Assembly: GCA_965646165.1 (NCBI GenBank)
Contig: CBFFYP010000076.1
Span: 1 to 21,897, forward strand
Origin: MGBC114844 sp910585855
Lineage (GTDB): Bacteria > Bacillota > Clostridia > Lachnospirales > Lachnospiraceae
Reading direction: 5' to 3'
DNA length: 21,897 nt
The position numbers and the translations under genes are program-made. The notes beneath the pieces were generated by a model, which did no database searches, was not told the DNA's origin, and saw nothing but the letters and a program-made list of their open reading frames with translations. Positions 1 through 8,527 of the stretch are shown here, in pieces (within the stretch, counting starts at the first letter, position 1; every line of letters begins with the position of its first letter).

Positions 1-270
1 ACCCTGCATGGAAGCAGGATGTGAAAAAAATCTTAGGTTTTCGAGCAGAAGTCTAAGAACTTCTAACTTTTTTCCAAAGTTACTGCAGGCTGCCTACCGT
101 TTTCGAATCTGGCTGTTTTTTGACACCGGAATAAAAAAAGAATGGGATCCAAATTTTGCGGAAAATTTGTTCTGTAATAAAATATTATTTCTACTGCTAT
201 TTAACCAACAGCGAGGAGCAAACCGCTTTTCGCATCCGGTGAAAGCCACTATCCTATCTTCAAAAGTGGG
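1..270 (+). repeat. Composite palindromic repeat, copy 1 (5' part outside window)
   Basis: Positions 1-138 are the 3' half of a type A unit. They hold the descending half of the T-tract hairpin (GCAGGATGTG then an A run), the distal arm at 85-112, and the 3' signature GGCTGTTTTTTGACACCGG. A conserved AT-rich spacer follows (about 139-202). Then comes a collapsed type B unit on the opposite strand at about 203-246, in which AACAGCGAG is joined almost directly to GAGCAAACCGC and ends in ATCCGGTGAAAGC. The right boundary near 259-270 (TTCAAAAGT) matches the ends of the copies at 2824-2840 and 18505-18521. No coding signal is convincing here. Confidence 0.8.
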
Positions 271-336
271 AAAGGGTGATGGTTAATAAGTGTTTTTTTG
301 TCTTTTTGTGTTTAAAGAAGGATATAAGGTGAAGGA

Positions 337-1848
337 ATGAAGAGAATAAGGGAAATTGCAGAGAGGACGCAGCACTCGATTCGGATGAAGATTATTGTGC
401 TGCTTTTGTTTGCGACAACTGGGACAATTTGTTTGCTTTTGTTTATTAATAATCGGTTTTTGGAGGGGTATTATTTGATTAGTAAGCAGACAAAGTTGGA
501 GAATGTGTATTTTAGTATGTGTGAATTGGTGCAGAGTAATAAAAGGACGGATGAGGTGGCGCTGGAATTGGAGGGGCTGTGTCAAAAGTCAAATATTACT
601 TATATTATTTTGGATGCGAATACGGGGGTGTTAAAGCCGATTTATTATAATGTAAATAAGGCACAGACACTGCAGGATTTGGTTATGCCTTATTTGTTTG
701 GGATTGATAATAATGCAGTTACTTTGAAGCAGGAGGAGAATTATAGTATTTTTCGGAATGAAGATAATCGGTTTTCTACTGCTTTTTTGGAACTTTATGG
801 GGTAGAGCCGAATATGCGGGAATATATGCTACTTCGGATTCCTTTGGAGAGTATTCGGGAAAGTGTAGATATTTCAAATCGTTTTGTGGCATATGTGGGA
901 GTAGTGGTAAGTGTGCTTGCGATTTTGATTTCTACAGCGATGACTCGGCGTTTGGTTCAGCCTTTGATGGAATTGGCAGAGTTATCCCGTAAAATGTCTA
1001 ATTTGGATTTTGAGGCAAAGTATGAGAGGCATGATAAGGATGAGATTGGGGTTCTTGGACAGAGTATGAATGAACTTTCTAAGAAATTGGAGAGTACGAT
1101 TTCCGAGCTAAAATCGGCAAATAATGAGCTTCAAAAAGATATAGAACAAAAGATTCAGGTAGATGAAATGCGGAAGGAATTTTTATCAAATGTGTCACAT
1201 GAATTAAAGACACCGATTGCATTGATTCAAGGGTATGCAGAGGGACTTGCGGAGGAGATTAATGAGGATGCACAGAGCAGGGAGTTTTATTGTGAAGTGA
1301 TTATGGATGAAGCAAATAAGATGAATAAGATGGTAAAAAAACTTTTGACTTTAAATCAGCTTGAGTTTGGACAGGATCAGATTGCAATGGAGCGATTTGA
1401 TATAACGGCTTTGCTTGCCGGAGTAATACAGTCAGTTGAGATTTTGTGTCGGCAGAATCAGATTACGGTGGAATTAAAGCAGAAAGAGCCAGTTTTTGTA
1501 TGGGGAGATGAGTATCAGATAGAGGAAGTGATTACGAATTATATCAGTAATGCCATTCATTATGCAGCAAATGAAAAAAAGATAGTGGTTTCTTTGGTAA
1601 AAAATGAGCATACGGTGCGGGTTTGTGTTTTTAATACGGGGAATCGGATTCCAGAAGAGGATTTGGATAAAGTGTGGATTAAATTTTATAAGGTGGATAA
1701 GGCAAGGACAAGAGAATATGGAGGGAGCGGGATAGGGCTTTCGATTGTAAAGGCAATTATGGAGGCACATCATAAGGAGTATGGGGTGCGGAATTTGGAA
1801 AATGGGGTAGAATTTTGGTTTGAGGCAGATAGTGATATAGGGGTTTAA
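337..1848 (+). CDS. Membrane sensor histidine kinase (HAMP-HisKA-HATPase_c)
   Basis: The protein has 503 residues. A membrane segment at about 19-40 and a second at about 183-203 enclose an extracytoplasmic sensor region of roughly 140 residues. A HAMP linker follows (about 204-255), then the dimerisation helix with H-box FLSNVSHELKTP, whose predicted phosphorylated residue is His288. The ATPase domain shows the N-box (TNYISNAIHYA, Asn405), the G1-type motif FNTGNRIP and the G2-type GGSGIGLSIVKAI. The order is that of VanS/PhoR-like kinases. The ATG at 337 follows AAGGTGA by a normal spacing. These kinases normally lie just 3' of their response regulator, but here the upstream neighbour is a palindromic repeat. 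The stop codon at 1846-1848 lies in the edge of the next repeat. The signal sensed cannot be read from the sequence. Confidence 0.93.
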   Translation: MKRIREIAERTQHSIRMKIIVLLLFATTGTICLLLFINNRFLEGYYLISKQTKLENVYFSMCELVQSNKRTDEVALELEGLCQKSNITYIILDANTGVLKPIYYNVNKAQTLQDLVMPYLFGIDNNAVTLKQEENYSIFRNEDNRFSTAFLELYGVEPNMREYMLLRIPLESIRESVDISNRFVAYVGVVVSVLAILISTAMTRRLVQPLMELAELSRKMSNLDFEAKYERHDKDEIGVLGQSMNELSKKLESTISELKSANNELQKDIEQKIQVDEMRKEFLSNVSHELKTPIALIQGYAEGLAEEINEDAQSREFYCEVIMDEANKMNKMVKKLLTLNQLEFGQDQIAMERFDITALLAGVIQSVEILCRQNQITVELKQKEPVFVWGDEYQIEEVITNYISNAIHYAANEKKIVVSLVKNEHTVRVCVFNTGNRIPEEDLDKVWIKFYKVDKARTREYGGSGIGLSIVKAIMEAHHKEYGVRNLENGVEFWFEADSDIGV

Positions 1849-1849
1849 A

Positions 1850-2840
1850 ATTTTTGGGGGAGGGGGACGCCAGATTCGAAAACCGTGAACCGCCTGCTGT
1901 TCCACGTTTCCAAAAAGTAAGAAGTTCTAAGACTTCTGCATTGAGGCTACATCCAACCGGACAGACCGGAGCGCAATTCGCTCGCATGGCAGCCAAAACG
2001 AAATTGATATACCAAAAGGTTTTATCTGCCACAAAACAATCGCTTTCCAAAACATATGCGAGCTAAACACGCTCCTTTTTTTTCACACACTGCATGGAAG
2101 CAGTATGTGAAAAAAATCTTATGTTTTTAAGCAGAAGTCAAGAACTTCTAACTTTTCTCCAAAGTCACTGCAGGCGGTTCACGGTTTTCGAATCTGGCTG
2201 TTTCTTGACTCCGAAACAAAGAAGAATTTTATTCCAAACTTTTGTATTTCATAAGAGTTTTAAAAATTTTTAAATATAGCAGAGAAAGGATATGGATTTA
2301 GAAATCTTTTATTTTATATGATTCAGGAAAATTATTGTCATCTAATAAAAGATTACTGCAAAATTTGTACTTATTTTACTGGAAGATAAAATTAATTTTG
2401 ACTTATAGAATAAAGTGACAAAATATAATTTTTTATAATTTTTTCCGTGATCCGATTAACAGCGAGAGGCGGTTTGCTCCTTTTCTTTGTCGGCGACTTC
2501 GGAGAATGGTTAGAAAGTCTGGCTTCTGTGGGAACACCTAGAATTTTTTGCATATCCTGCTTCCATGCAGGGTATGCAAAAAAAGGGGCGTGTTTAGCCC
2601 GGATGATGGGGAAGGGAATGTTTTATGGCTGATAAAATCTTTCCTTACATTTGTTGGGTTTCGGCTGTGGTGAGGGCGAATTGCGCCCCGGTTCGTCCGG
2701 TTGGATGTGCTTAGATACAGAAGCCTTAGACTTTCTTACCGTTCGGAGAGCGGAGCAAGCAAAGAAAAGGAGCAAACCGCCTCTTGCGTCCGGTGAAAGC
2801 AATTTCTTTTCCGTCAACCTATTTTTAAAAGCCTAATTAA
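1850..2840. repeat. Composite palindromic repeat, copy 2 (A unit +, B unit -)
   Basis: The type A unit runs from GGACGC at 1865 to about 2230. Its distal arms at 1870-1897 and 2170-2197 are perfect 28-nt complements. Inside are the CCGG-acaga-CCGG hairpin, a long-range stem (1968-1987 with 2056-2075) and a T-tract hairpin (2077-2093 with 2100-2116). The type B unit lies on the - strand at about 2448-2800, with perfect 25-nt arms at 2465-2489 and 2760-2784. The right end at 2824-2840 reads TTTAAAAGCCTAATTAA, the inverted terminal motif of the family. Between the units, 2231-2447 is AT-rich. It starts like the spacer of the other copies but is longer, and holds an 11-bp inverted repeat (2303-2313 with 2344-2354). 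I see no gene in this stretch. Confidence 0.88.
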
Positions 2841-3003
2841 GGAAAATGTAAAAATAAGGTTGTGGAAAACGGGAATTGGTGATAAACTATTAAGAGGAAG
2901 AAAGAGAGATCGGGGAAATTGTTAAACAAAAAATAGAAGGGGAATCCGGGAAAATTGTTTTTGTGGCAGTTTAAAAAATGGAAGGTGAGAGGTAAAATTA
3001 ATT

Positions 3004-3720
3004 ATGAGAAAGAGATTATGTGTAGCATTGTGCGCAGCTACTGTGCTTTTGACAGGTTGTGGAGCAGTGGAATTGACGGATAGGGAAAGTGATTTGATAG
3101 CAGAGTATGCAGCTACTGTTTTGTTAAAACATTCTGCTACTTATCAGCCGAAACTTCAGGATTATGTAGTGGAAGTGGAAACAACAACGATTAGTTCTAC
3201 TTTGCCTTCGCCGGATTTATCTGAAACACAGAGCGGACAGACAGGGCAAAATAAACCAAATGCATCTGTTTCTACAGAAGCACCTGCAAAGAGTCTGCCA
3301 GAGGCTTTAGGAATTGCACAGGATGGTTTTGGGATAGAATATGCAGGATATGAAGTGGTTCAAAAGTATACGGATGCAAGACCGCCTCAGTTGTCGATAC
3401 AGGTGAAAGATAGTAATCAGAGGTATCTGGTTTTAAAGTTTCAGATTACGAATCAGTCAGAGGAAGAAAAAGAATGTGATATTTTGTCAAAAAAGAGAAG
3501 TTATCGGTGCAGAGTGAATGATACGGAACGGTTTGGATCGCAGATGACAATGCTTTTGGATGATTTGTCTACTTTTAAAGAAACATTTTCTGCAAAAGAA
3601 ACCAAGCAGGCTGTTTTGATTTTTCAGATTCCAGAAAAATATGAGGGGGATATTACGGGGCTTAGTTTGACTGTAAAAGGGGATGAAGAAAGTAATACTT
3701 ATTCTTATGGGACGGAGTAA
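3004..3720 (+). CDS. Secreted lipoprotein of unknown function
   Basis: The 238-residue product begins with a lipoprotein signal: MRKR, a hydrophobic stretch, then the lipobox LLTGC with Cys19 as the predicted lipidated residue. A helical segment (about 22-45) is followed by a low-complexity Ser/Thr/Pro/Gln linker (about 58-100), as in surface-tethered proteins. The C-terminal part (about 110-238) alternates short predicted beta strands (LSIQVKDSNQRYLVLKFQITNQ, AVLIFQIPEKYEG, ITGLSLTVKG). This suggests an immunoglobulin-like extracellular domain of the DUF4352/DUF5067 sort, by look only. It is probably anchored to the outer face of the membrane. The purine-rich GAAGGTGAGAGG at 2981-2992 serves as RBS with a rather long spacing to the ATG. 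It lies 150 bp before the germination gene in the same direction; co-transcription is possible but unproven. Confidence 0.8.
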   Translation: MRKRLCVALCAATVLLTGCGAVELTDRESDLIAEYAATVLLKHSATYQPKLQDYVVEVETTTISSTLPSPDLSETQSGQTGQNKPNASVSTEAPAKSLPEALGIAQDGFGIEYAGYEVVQKYTDARPPQLSIQVKDSNQRYLVLKFQITNQSEEEKECDILSKKRSYRCRVNDTERFGSQMTMLLDDLSTFKETFSAKETKQAVLIFQIPEKYEGDITGLSLTVKGDEESNTYSYGTE

Positions 3721-3870
3721 AGAGATAGATTTTGCTTAGATTTGGCTGTTCTTTTTCTTGTTTCTCTTGAATGTATATTTTTTTTGATTTAGAAGATACT
3801 ATTTTTTATCGGAATGGAATCGGATTAATTGTGTTTTCGATAGAAGAAATATAAGGAGAGGGTGAGAAAA

Positions 3871-5289
3871 ATGGATAGAACAAACCAAACGGATTTTCAA
3901 AATACCTTTGAGCGGATGAAGCAGCTTTTACGTACAGAGGATAGTTTTGATGTATTGTATTGGAAATTTTTGGTTGGTGGTCGGGAAGCGGCGTATTTTT
4001 TTCTGAATGGTTTTGTGAAAGATGATATTATGCAGAAGATAACTTCTTCTTTTGTTAGTATTAAGGAAGAGGATATGCCGCAGGATGCAAATAAGTTTTC
4101 TGAGAAATATTTGTCTTATCTGCAAGTGGAAATGAATAAAGAAGAGGATACTATTGTAAAAAATGTGCTTTCTGGTGTGGTAGCTATGTTTATAGAAGGG
4201 TATCCAGAGGCTTATTTAATTGATTGCAGGGATTATCCGGCAAGGGGAGTAGAAGAACCGGAAAAGGACAGAGTAATGCGGGGGTCTCGGGACGGTTTTG
4301 TAGAAACGGTGGTGTTTAATACGGCATTGATTCGCAGACGGATTCGCAGTACAGAGCTTACGAATGAGATGTATACTGTGGGGCGTGCTTCAAAAACGGA
4401 TATTGCGGTTTGTTATATGAGAGATCGAGTCGATCAGCAGTTTTTAAAAGACTTGATTCGGCGAATTAATGAGATTGATATTGATGCACTGACAATGAAT
4501 CAGGAGAGTTTGGCAGAGTGTCTTTATAAAAGAGGGTGGTGGAATCCGTTTCCGAAATATAAATATACGGAACGCCCGGATACAGCAGCGGCTTCTATAT
4601 TAGAGGGCGGAATTGCTATTTTGGTGGATAATTCGCCTTCTGCTATGATTTTGCCTTGTTCGGTGTTTGATATTTTGGAAGAAGCGGATGATTATTATTT
4701 TCCTCCTGTGACTGGGACTTATCTTCGATTGGCACGGTTTATGATTACGCTGTTGACATGGATATTGACGCCTACGTGGCTGCTTTTGATGAGGAATCCA
4801 GAGTGGGTTCCCGAATGGCTGGCTTTTATCTTTCCGGCTGAGGAGATACAAGTTCCTTTGATCTGGCAGTTGATTATTTTGGAATTTGCGATTGATGGGC
4901 TTCGTCTTGCAGCAGTAAATACACCGAATATGCTTAGTACTCCTTTAAGCGTAATTGCCGGATTGGTGCTGGGAGATTATGCTGTGCAGTCTGGATGGTT
5001 TAATTCGGAAGCGATGCTTTATATGGCATTTGTGGTATTGGCAAATTATTCGCAGCCGAGCTTTGAATTGGGTTTTGCATTGAAATTTATGCGGTTGATT
5101 ACTTTGTTGCTTACGCAGATATTTAATGTTTGGGGGTATATCTTTGGAGTGTTGTTTACGATTTTTTGCGTTTGTCAGAATCGGACACTTTCTGGAAAAA
5201 GTTATCTTTATCCTCTTTTCCCTTTTAATGGACGGGAGTTTTTGCGGCGATTTGTACGGATTAGTTTGCCTAAAACTGAAAATAAATAG
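3871..5289 (+). CDS. spoVAF: Spore germination protein, GerA family (SpoVAF-like)
   Basis: The 472-residue product belongs to the GerAA/SpoVAF family of inner spore membrane proteins, which take part in release of small molecules from the spore core during germination. The soluble N-terminal domain (about 1-235) is followed by the family hallmark around KYTERPDTAAASILEGGIAI, then VDNSPSAMILPCSVFDI and a membrane domain of four or five hydrophobic segments (about 285-455) including RLAAVNTPNMLSTPL. The wording of these blocks is closer to SpoVAF than to the nutrient-receptor A subunits, and no GerB or GerC partner lies beside it, which agrees with SpoVAF. I chose ATG 3871 because AGGGTGA at 3859-3865 is well placed for it; a GTG nine bases upstream sits too close to AAGGAG. 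In Bacilli spoVAF lies in the spoVA operon. Here it is separate, so expression late in sporulation is inference. Confidence 0.87.
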   Translation: MDRTNQTDFQNTFERMKQLLRTEDSFDVLYWKFLVGGREAAYFFLNGFVKDDIMQKITSSFVSIKEEDMPQDANKFSEKYLSYLQVEMNKEEDTIVKNVLSGVVAMFIEGYPEAYLIDCRDYPARGVEEPEKDRVMRGSRDGFVETVVFNTALIRRRIRSTELTNEMYTVGRASKTDIAVCYMRDRVDQQFLKDLIRRINEIDIDALTMNQESLAECLYKRGWWNPFPKYKYTERPDTAAASILEGGIAILVDNSPSAMILPCSVFDILEEADDYYFPPVTGTYLRLARFMITLLTWILTPTWLLLMRNPEWVPEWLAFIFPAEEIQVPLIWQLIILEFAIDGLRLAAVNTPNMLSTPLSVIAGLVLGDYAVQSGWFNSEAMLYMAFVVLANYSQPSFELGFALKFMRLITLLLTQIFNVWGYIFGVLFTIFCVCQNRTLSGKSYLYPLFPFNGREFLRRFVRISLPKTENK

Positions 5290-5290
5290 T

Positions 5291-5462
5291 AGGGGACGCC
5301 AAAATCCGAAGGAAGGTTTGCACCGAGCCCGTTTGGGCTTAGCATTTCCTATTTTCATAGCGGACACATAAGGCACGAAAACACAGCAAGACCGTGCCTA
5401 AGTGCTGACGGGAAATGATGACCCTTTGCAGACCTTCCTTCGGATTTTGGCTGTGTATTTTT
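5291..5462 (+). repeat. Type C palindromic repeat (three-way-junction fold)
   Basis: It starts two bases after the spoVAF stop codon. The outer arms at 5298-5322 and 5427-5451 are complementary over 25 nt with one G-T wobble. Inside are a small hairpin (AGCCC-gttt-GGGCT, 5326-5339) and a stem AGCATTTCC (5341-5349) with GGAAATGAT (5411-5419) that encloses a third hairpin, AGGCACG (5371-5377) with CGTGCCT (5393-5399). It opens with GGACGCC (5294-5300) and closes with GGCTGTGTATTTTTGCCGG, the same end signatures as types A and B, although the stem sequence is unrelated. A deletion derivative lies at 8303-8403. The following 5463-5574 is AT-rich with no visible gene. Confidence 0.82.
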
Positions 5463-5574
5463 GCCGGAAAATAGAGCAGGGGTGAAATTTGTTGTAAATA
5501 TTTATAATAAAAACTTAATACTAAATTTTTAATTTAAAGTGGAAATTTTTTGAAAAATTATAATAATAATAACT

Positions 5575-6022
5575 TTGATTAGGCTTTTGGAATTTAAGAG
5601 GACGCCAGATTCGAAAACAATAGACAGCCGACAGACCGGGGTGCAATTCGCCCTCACTGCAGTCGAAACGAAGTTGGTGTAAGGGGAGATTTTACCAACC
5701 ATAAGACAACCTCTTTTTTATTACATGGGCTAAACACAACCCTTTTTTTTCACACCCTGCATGGAAGCAGGATGTGAAAAAAATCTTAGGCTTTCGAGCA
5801 GAAGTCAAGAACTTCTAACTTTTTTTCAAAGTCACTGCAGGCTGTCTATTGTTTTCGAATCAGGCTGTTTTTTGATGCCGAAACAAAAAAAGAATTGTAT
5901 CTAAATTTTTCTAAAAATCTACTCTGTAATAAAACATGATTTCTACCGCTATTCAACCGCCTCTTGCGTCCGGTGAAATCCAATCCTTTCCGGCAACATC
6001 CTATCTCCAAAAGCTTAATTAA
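5575..6022. repeat. Composite palindromic repeat, copy 3 (A unit +, collapsed B -)
   Basis: It is bounded by TTGATTAGGCTTTTGGA (5575-5591) and its inverse TCCAAAAGCTTAATTAA (6006-6022), which match at 15 of 17 positions. The type A unit opens with GGACGCC at 5600. Its distal arms at 5605-5629 and 5840-5864 pair over 24 of 25 nt, using a stem sequence (CAATAGACAGCC) that differs from every other copy. The 5' arm lacks the inner section present elsewhere: it jumps from the distal arm to GACAGACCGG. The T-tract hairpin and the GGCTGTTTTTTGATGCCG end are intact. After the conserved spacer, the B unit is reduced to AACCGCCTCTTGCGTCCGGTGAAA at about 5954-5980 on the opposite sense. No gene is seen inside. 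Confidence 0.87.
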
Positions 6023-6117
6023 AGTATAATAAGATAGGTATAGAATATAAAGGTGATTTATGTTATAATAAAAAATAAGTTTTTATTTTATATCGGATTG
6101 AGAGGTGAATGGATTAG

Positions 6118-6381
6118 GTGTTTGGAATTGTTCCATGTTTAAAAAATTTTAAAAAAAATGCACAGTTAGAAGCGGTTTTGCAGAAAATTCAAATGAATAT
6201 GTCAAATAATTATAAAGATGCTGCACAAGAGAATCTAAAGGAATTTCAGAGTATACTGAATCAATGTTTAAGTGAGAACAAATTAAATGAAAAGCAAAAA
6301 GCTTATTATATGGAAAAATTATCTATTTTAACAGAACAGATGAAAAACTATACACACAAAGATCAAAAGACAACTTGGTAG
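6118..6381 (+). CDS. Small helical protein of unknown function
   Basis: I do not recognise this 87-residue protein. After a short N-terminus (MFGIVPCLKNFKKN) it is almost entirely polar and predicted helical, rich in Lys, Glu, Gln and Asn, with heptad-like spacing in AVLQKIQMNMSNNYKDAAQE and NLKEFQSILNQCL. There is no signal peptide or membrane segment, so it is probably cytoplasmic. The start is taken as GTG 6118; the purine stretch GAGAGGTGA lies about 12 nt upstream, and an ATG just before leads at once to a stop. A TATAAT sits at 6064-6069 without a good -35 box. It precedes the next gene by 48 bp in the same direction, which suggests a two-gene unit of small helical protein plus putative enzyme. 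Confidence 0.65.
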   Translation: MFGIVPCLKNFKKNAQLEAVLQKIQMNMSNNYKDAAQENLKEFQSILNQCLSENKLNEKQKAYYMEKLSILTEQMKNYTHKDQKTTW

Positions 6382-6429
6382 GAAATAAACTATAATTATT
6401 TTTGGAGATAATTGAAAGGAGATGCCTCT

Positions 6430-6996
6430 ATGATATTATATCATGGAAGTAATACTGGAAATATTAAAGTATTAAAACCCAATCAAGCTGACCATGACCG
6501 ACCATATGTATATATGACCACAATAGATGTGGTTGCCGCATTTTATTTATGTAACGCCGTAGAAAGACCATATTATTGGTTTCCTTATGGCTTTGAAAGT
6601 GGCAGTAATATACCAATTTACCATGAATTGTATCCGAATGCATTGGAAGAAGTATCTGAAGGGGTCAGTGGATATATCTATGAAGTTTTTGCGGAAGAAA
6701 ATCAAGTCATTTCATTCAAAAATATTCCATGTGCGAGATTGGCAACAAAACCTATTGAAGTAACGAAGTGTGTCTGGGTAGAAAATGCATATGATCTGTT
6801 TATGGAATATGTGAAGCAGGGTAAACTGGCAGTAGGTCATTTTGAGGATAAATCGGAGCAGCAGTTGGAATGGTGGTATTCACGCTGTGTCGAATATTTA
6901 AAGGAAAAGCATATGATGGAAACCCCTGATTGTTCCTATGCTTCTTTTATAAAGTTAAAATTACCACAAGTATGGGAAAGATATATTGCAAAATAA
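6430..6996 (+). CDS. Putative ADP-ribosyltransferase-fold protein (unassigned)
   Basis: The 188-residue product starts MILYHGSN. It continues with a VLKPN segment and then YVYMTTIDVVAAFY about 25 residues later. An N-terminal strand LYHGS followed by a Y-x-T strand and a helix is the arrangement of the first two motifs of ADP-ribosyltransferase-like folds (for example DUF3990-type proteins). A later Glu or Gln motif cannot be fixed with certainty: GYIYEVFAEE and the EQQLEWW region are candidates. The C-terminal half is aromatic-rich (WWYSRCVEYLKEKH). I chose ATG 6430 because AAAGGAG (6415-6421) is eight bases upstream; the in-frame TTG at 6412 lies before that RBS. No signal peptide is present. 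It may form a unit with the small protein upstream. The fold call is from motif appearance only and could be wrong. Confidence 0.6.
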   Translation: MILYHGSNTGNIKVLKPNQADHDRPYVYMTTIDVVAAFYLCNAVERPYYWFPYGFESGSNIPIYHELYPNALEEVSEGVSGYIYEVFAEENQVISFKNIPCARLATKPIEVTKCVWVENAYDLFMEYVKQGKLAVGHFEDKSEQQLEWWYSRCVEYLKEKHMMETPDCSYASFIKLKLPQVWERYIAK

Positions 6997-7114
6997 AAAT
7001 ATTTGTTTATCGGAGAATCATATAGAAATAAAAATTGATTTTAGAGAAAATTGATTTTGAACTTGAAAGAAAGGTAAATTTATTTTCAGATATAAAAATT
7101 AAAAGGAGGTTTTT

Positions 7115-8266
7115 ATGAGATATCGGGAACTTCAACGCTGTAATGGGATAAGAGTAAGTGAAATTGCATTAGGATGTGAGGGATTTATAGGAAAATCTGA
7201 GGAAGAATTTTTAGCTATGTTTGACAGGGCAGTGCAGCTTGGAATTAATTTTATTGATATGTATACGCCAAATCCTGTTTTTCGAGATTTTATGGGGAAA
7301 GCAATAAAGGGACGGCGAGATCATGTGGTGCTTCAGGGGCATTTGGGTTCAGCATGGGAAAACGGACAGTATCTTCGAACACGAGAGATGAAAAAGGTAA
7401 AGGCAGCTTTTGAAGATCAGTTACATAGATTAGGAACAGATTATTTGGATATTGGAATGATTCATTATGTAGATGGAGAAGAGGATTTTAAGACCATATT
7501 TCAGGGGGAATTGATTGATTATTGTAAAGAATTAAAGGAAAAAGGACAGATTCGGGGAATTGGTATGAGTTCTCATAATCCTTTTATTGCAAAAAAAGCG
7601 GTGCAAACCGGGGTTTTGGATGTACTGATGTTTTCTGTAAATGCTGCTTATGATATGCAGCCGTCTTCTGAGAATTGTGAGGATCTTTGGAATCTGGAAA
7701 ATTATAAAAATGGAACGGACGGGATTCACCCGGAACGAAAGGAATTATATGAGTTATGTGAGCGAGAGGGTGTAGCGATTGATGTTATGAAAGTATTTGG
7801 CGGCGGGGATATGCTGAAAGCAGAACTTTCTCCATTTGGGGTGGCTTTTAATGAATATCAGTGTATAGAATATTGTCTGACCAGACCTGCAGTTGCAGCG
7901 GTAATGGCAGGATGTCATTCGATAGAAGAGATGGAAAAATTGGTACGTTATTATGAAGTTTCAAAAGAGGAGCGGGATTATACTAAAATTTTGACACAGG
8001 TGGAAAAGTTTCATTTGAAAGGAAACTGTATGTATTGTGGACATTGTGCGCCTTGTACAGTTGGAATTTCTGTAGCAGATGTCAATAAATATTTAAATTT
8101 ATCGTTGGCACAGGGAGCAGTACCGGAAACTGTAGCGGATCACTATCAACTATTGGAACATCATGCTTCTGAGTGTATTGCTTGCGGAAATTGTGAAAAA
8201 AATTGTCCTTTTGGAGTAGAAATTATTCAGAAAATGAAACAGGCAGCACAAATATTTGGATATTAA
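7115..8266 (+). CDS. Aldo/keto reductase-like oxidoreductase with C-terminal 2x[4Fe-4S] domain
   Basis: The 383-residue product has an aldo/keto reductase TIM barrel (about 1-290): SEIALGCEGFIG at the first strand, INFIDMYTPNP carrying the usual Asp (Asp48) with Tyr50 nearby, YLDIGMIHYVD with the His, and IRGIGMSSHNP. The C-terminal ferredoxin-like part carries two Cys clusters: C305-x2-C308-x2-C311-x2-C314, and C354-x2-C357-x2-C360-x3-C364-P. Such proteins are cytoplasmic redox enzymes of anaerobes, and the substrate is unknown. The strand that usually holds the catalytic Lys reads VVLQGHLG, without Lys. I recall GHLG-type strands in this Fe-S subfamily, so chemistry may differ from classical NADPH-dependent carbonyl reduction. 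AAGGAGG at 7103-7109 places the ATG at 7115. It appears to be transcribed alone. Confidence 0.88.
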   Translation: MRYRELQRCNGIRVSEIALGCEGFIGKSEEEFLAMFDRAVQLGINFIDMYTPNPVFRDFMGKAIKGRRDHVVLQGHLGSAWENGQYLRTREMKKVKAAFEDQLHRLGTDYLDIGMIHYVDGEEDFKTIFQGELIDYCKELKEKGQIRGIGMSSHNPFIAKKAVQTGVLDVLMFSVNAAYDMQPSSENCEDLWNLENYKNGTDGIHPERKELYELCEREGVAIDVMKVFGGGDMLKAELSPFGVAFNEYQCIEYCLTRPAVAAVMAGCHSIEEMEKLVRYYEVSKEERDYTKILTQVEKFHLKGNCMYCGHCAPCTVGISVADVNKYLNLSLAQGAVPETVADHYQLLEHHASECIACGNCEKNCPFGVEIIQKMKQAAQIFGY

Positions 8267-8302
8267 ATATTTTTCAGAAAGGACGTTATTATTTGAGGCT
8301 GA

Positions 8303-8403
8303 TAGAAATAGCTGGAATTGGAAAGAAGGTCTATGAAGGGTCATCAGAAATGCTAAGCGAAAGCAGATCCTAAATAGATCTTCTTTTCAATTCCAGCGTC
8401 CCC
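8303..8403 (-). repeat. Deletion derivative of the type C repeat
   Basis: Arms at 8311-8332 and 8376-8397 pair over 22 nt with two wobble or mismatch positions. Read on the - strand it opens GGACGCTGGAATTG and contains GCTTAGCATTTC joined directly to TGATGACCC. Both pieces occur in the type C copy at 5291-5462, where about 65 nt separate them. It therefore looks like the same element with its inner domain removed. It lies 37 bp after the aldo/keto reductase stop codon and could act as a transcription end, although no long T run follows on the + strand. Confidence 0.7.
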
Positions 8404-8527
8404 CTAAATTAAGTTTACCAGTATTTTTAATTGAGTAAATTATGTAAAAAATATGCTGGAATTACTCATTTATTTTTTTGTTTATAGCAGTATTATATAA
8501 CAGAAAAATAAAAAAGGAGATTGTATT

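Noticed and set aside
1854..2836. Short open frames inside the repeats at 1854-2066, 2447-2632 and 2651-2836
   Set aside because: They lie in palindromic, highly repeated DNA, have no good RBS, and their products only mirror the hairpin arms. They recur as shadows in other copies.
1850..2840. Composite repeat as a known riboswitch or T-box leader
   Set aside because: The elements lie after genes, occur in both orientations, and often face away from the next start codon. No known aptamer core or T-box sequence (TGGNACCGCG) was seen.
3768..3801. Sigma-G type promoter before spoVAF (TGAATG ... GATACTA)
   Set aside because: The spacing of 21 bp is too long for the sigma-G consensus, and the region is so AT-rich that chance matches are likely.
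5291..5462. Type C repeat as a CRISPR repeat or a group II intron
   Set aside because: There are no regularly spaced identical repeats and no domain V or reverse transcriptase; it is a single palindrome with inner hairpins.
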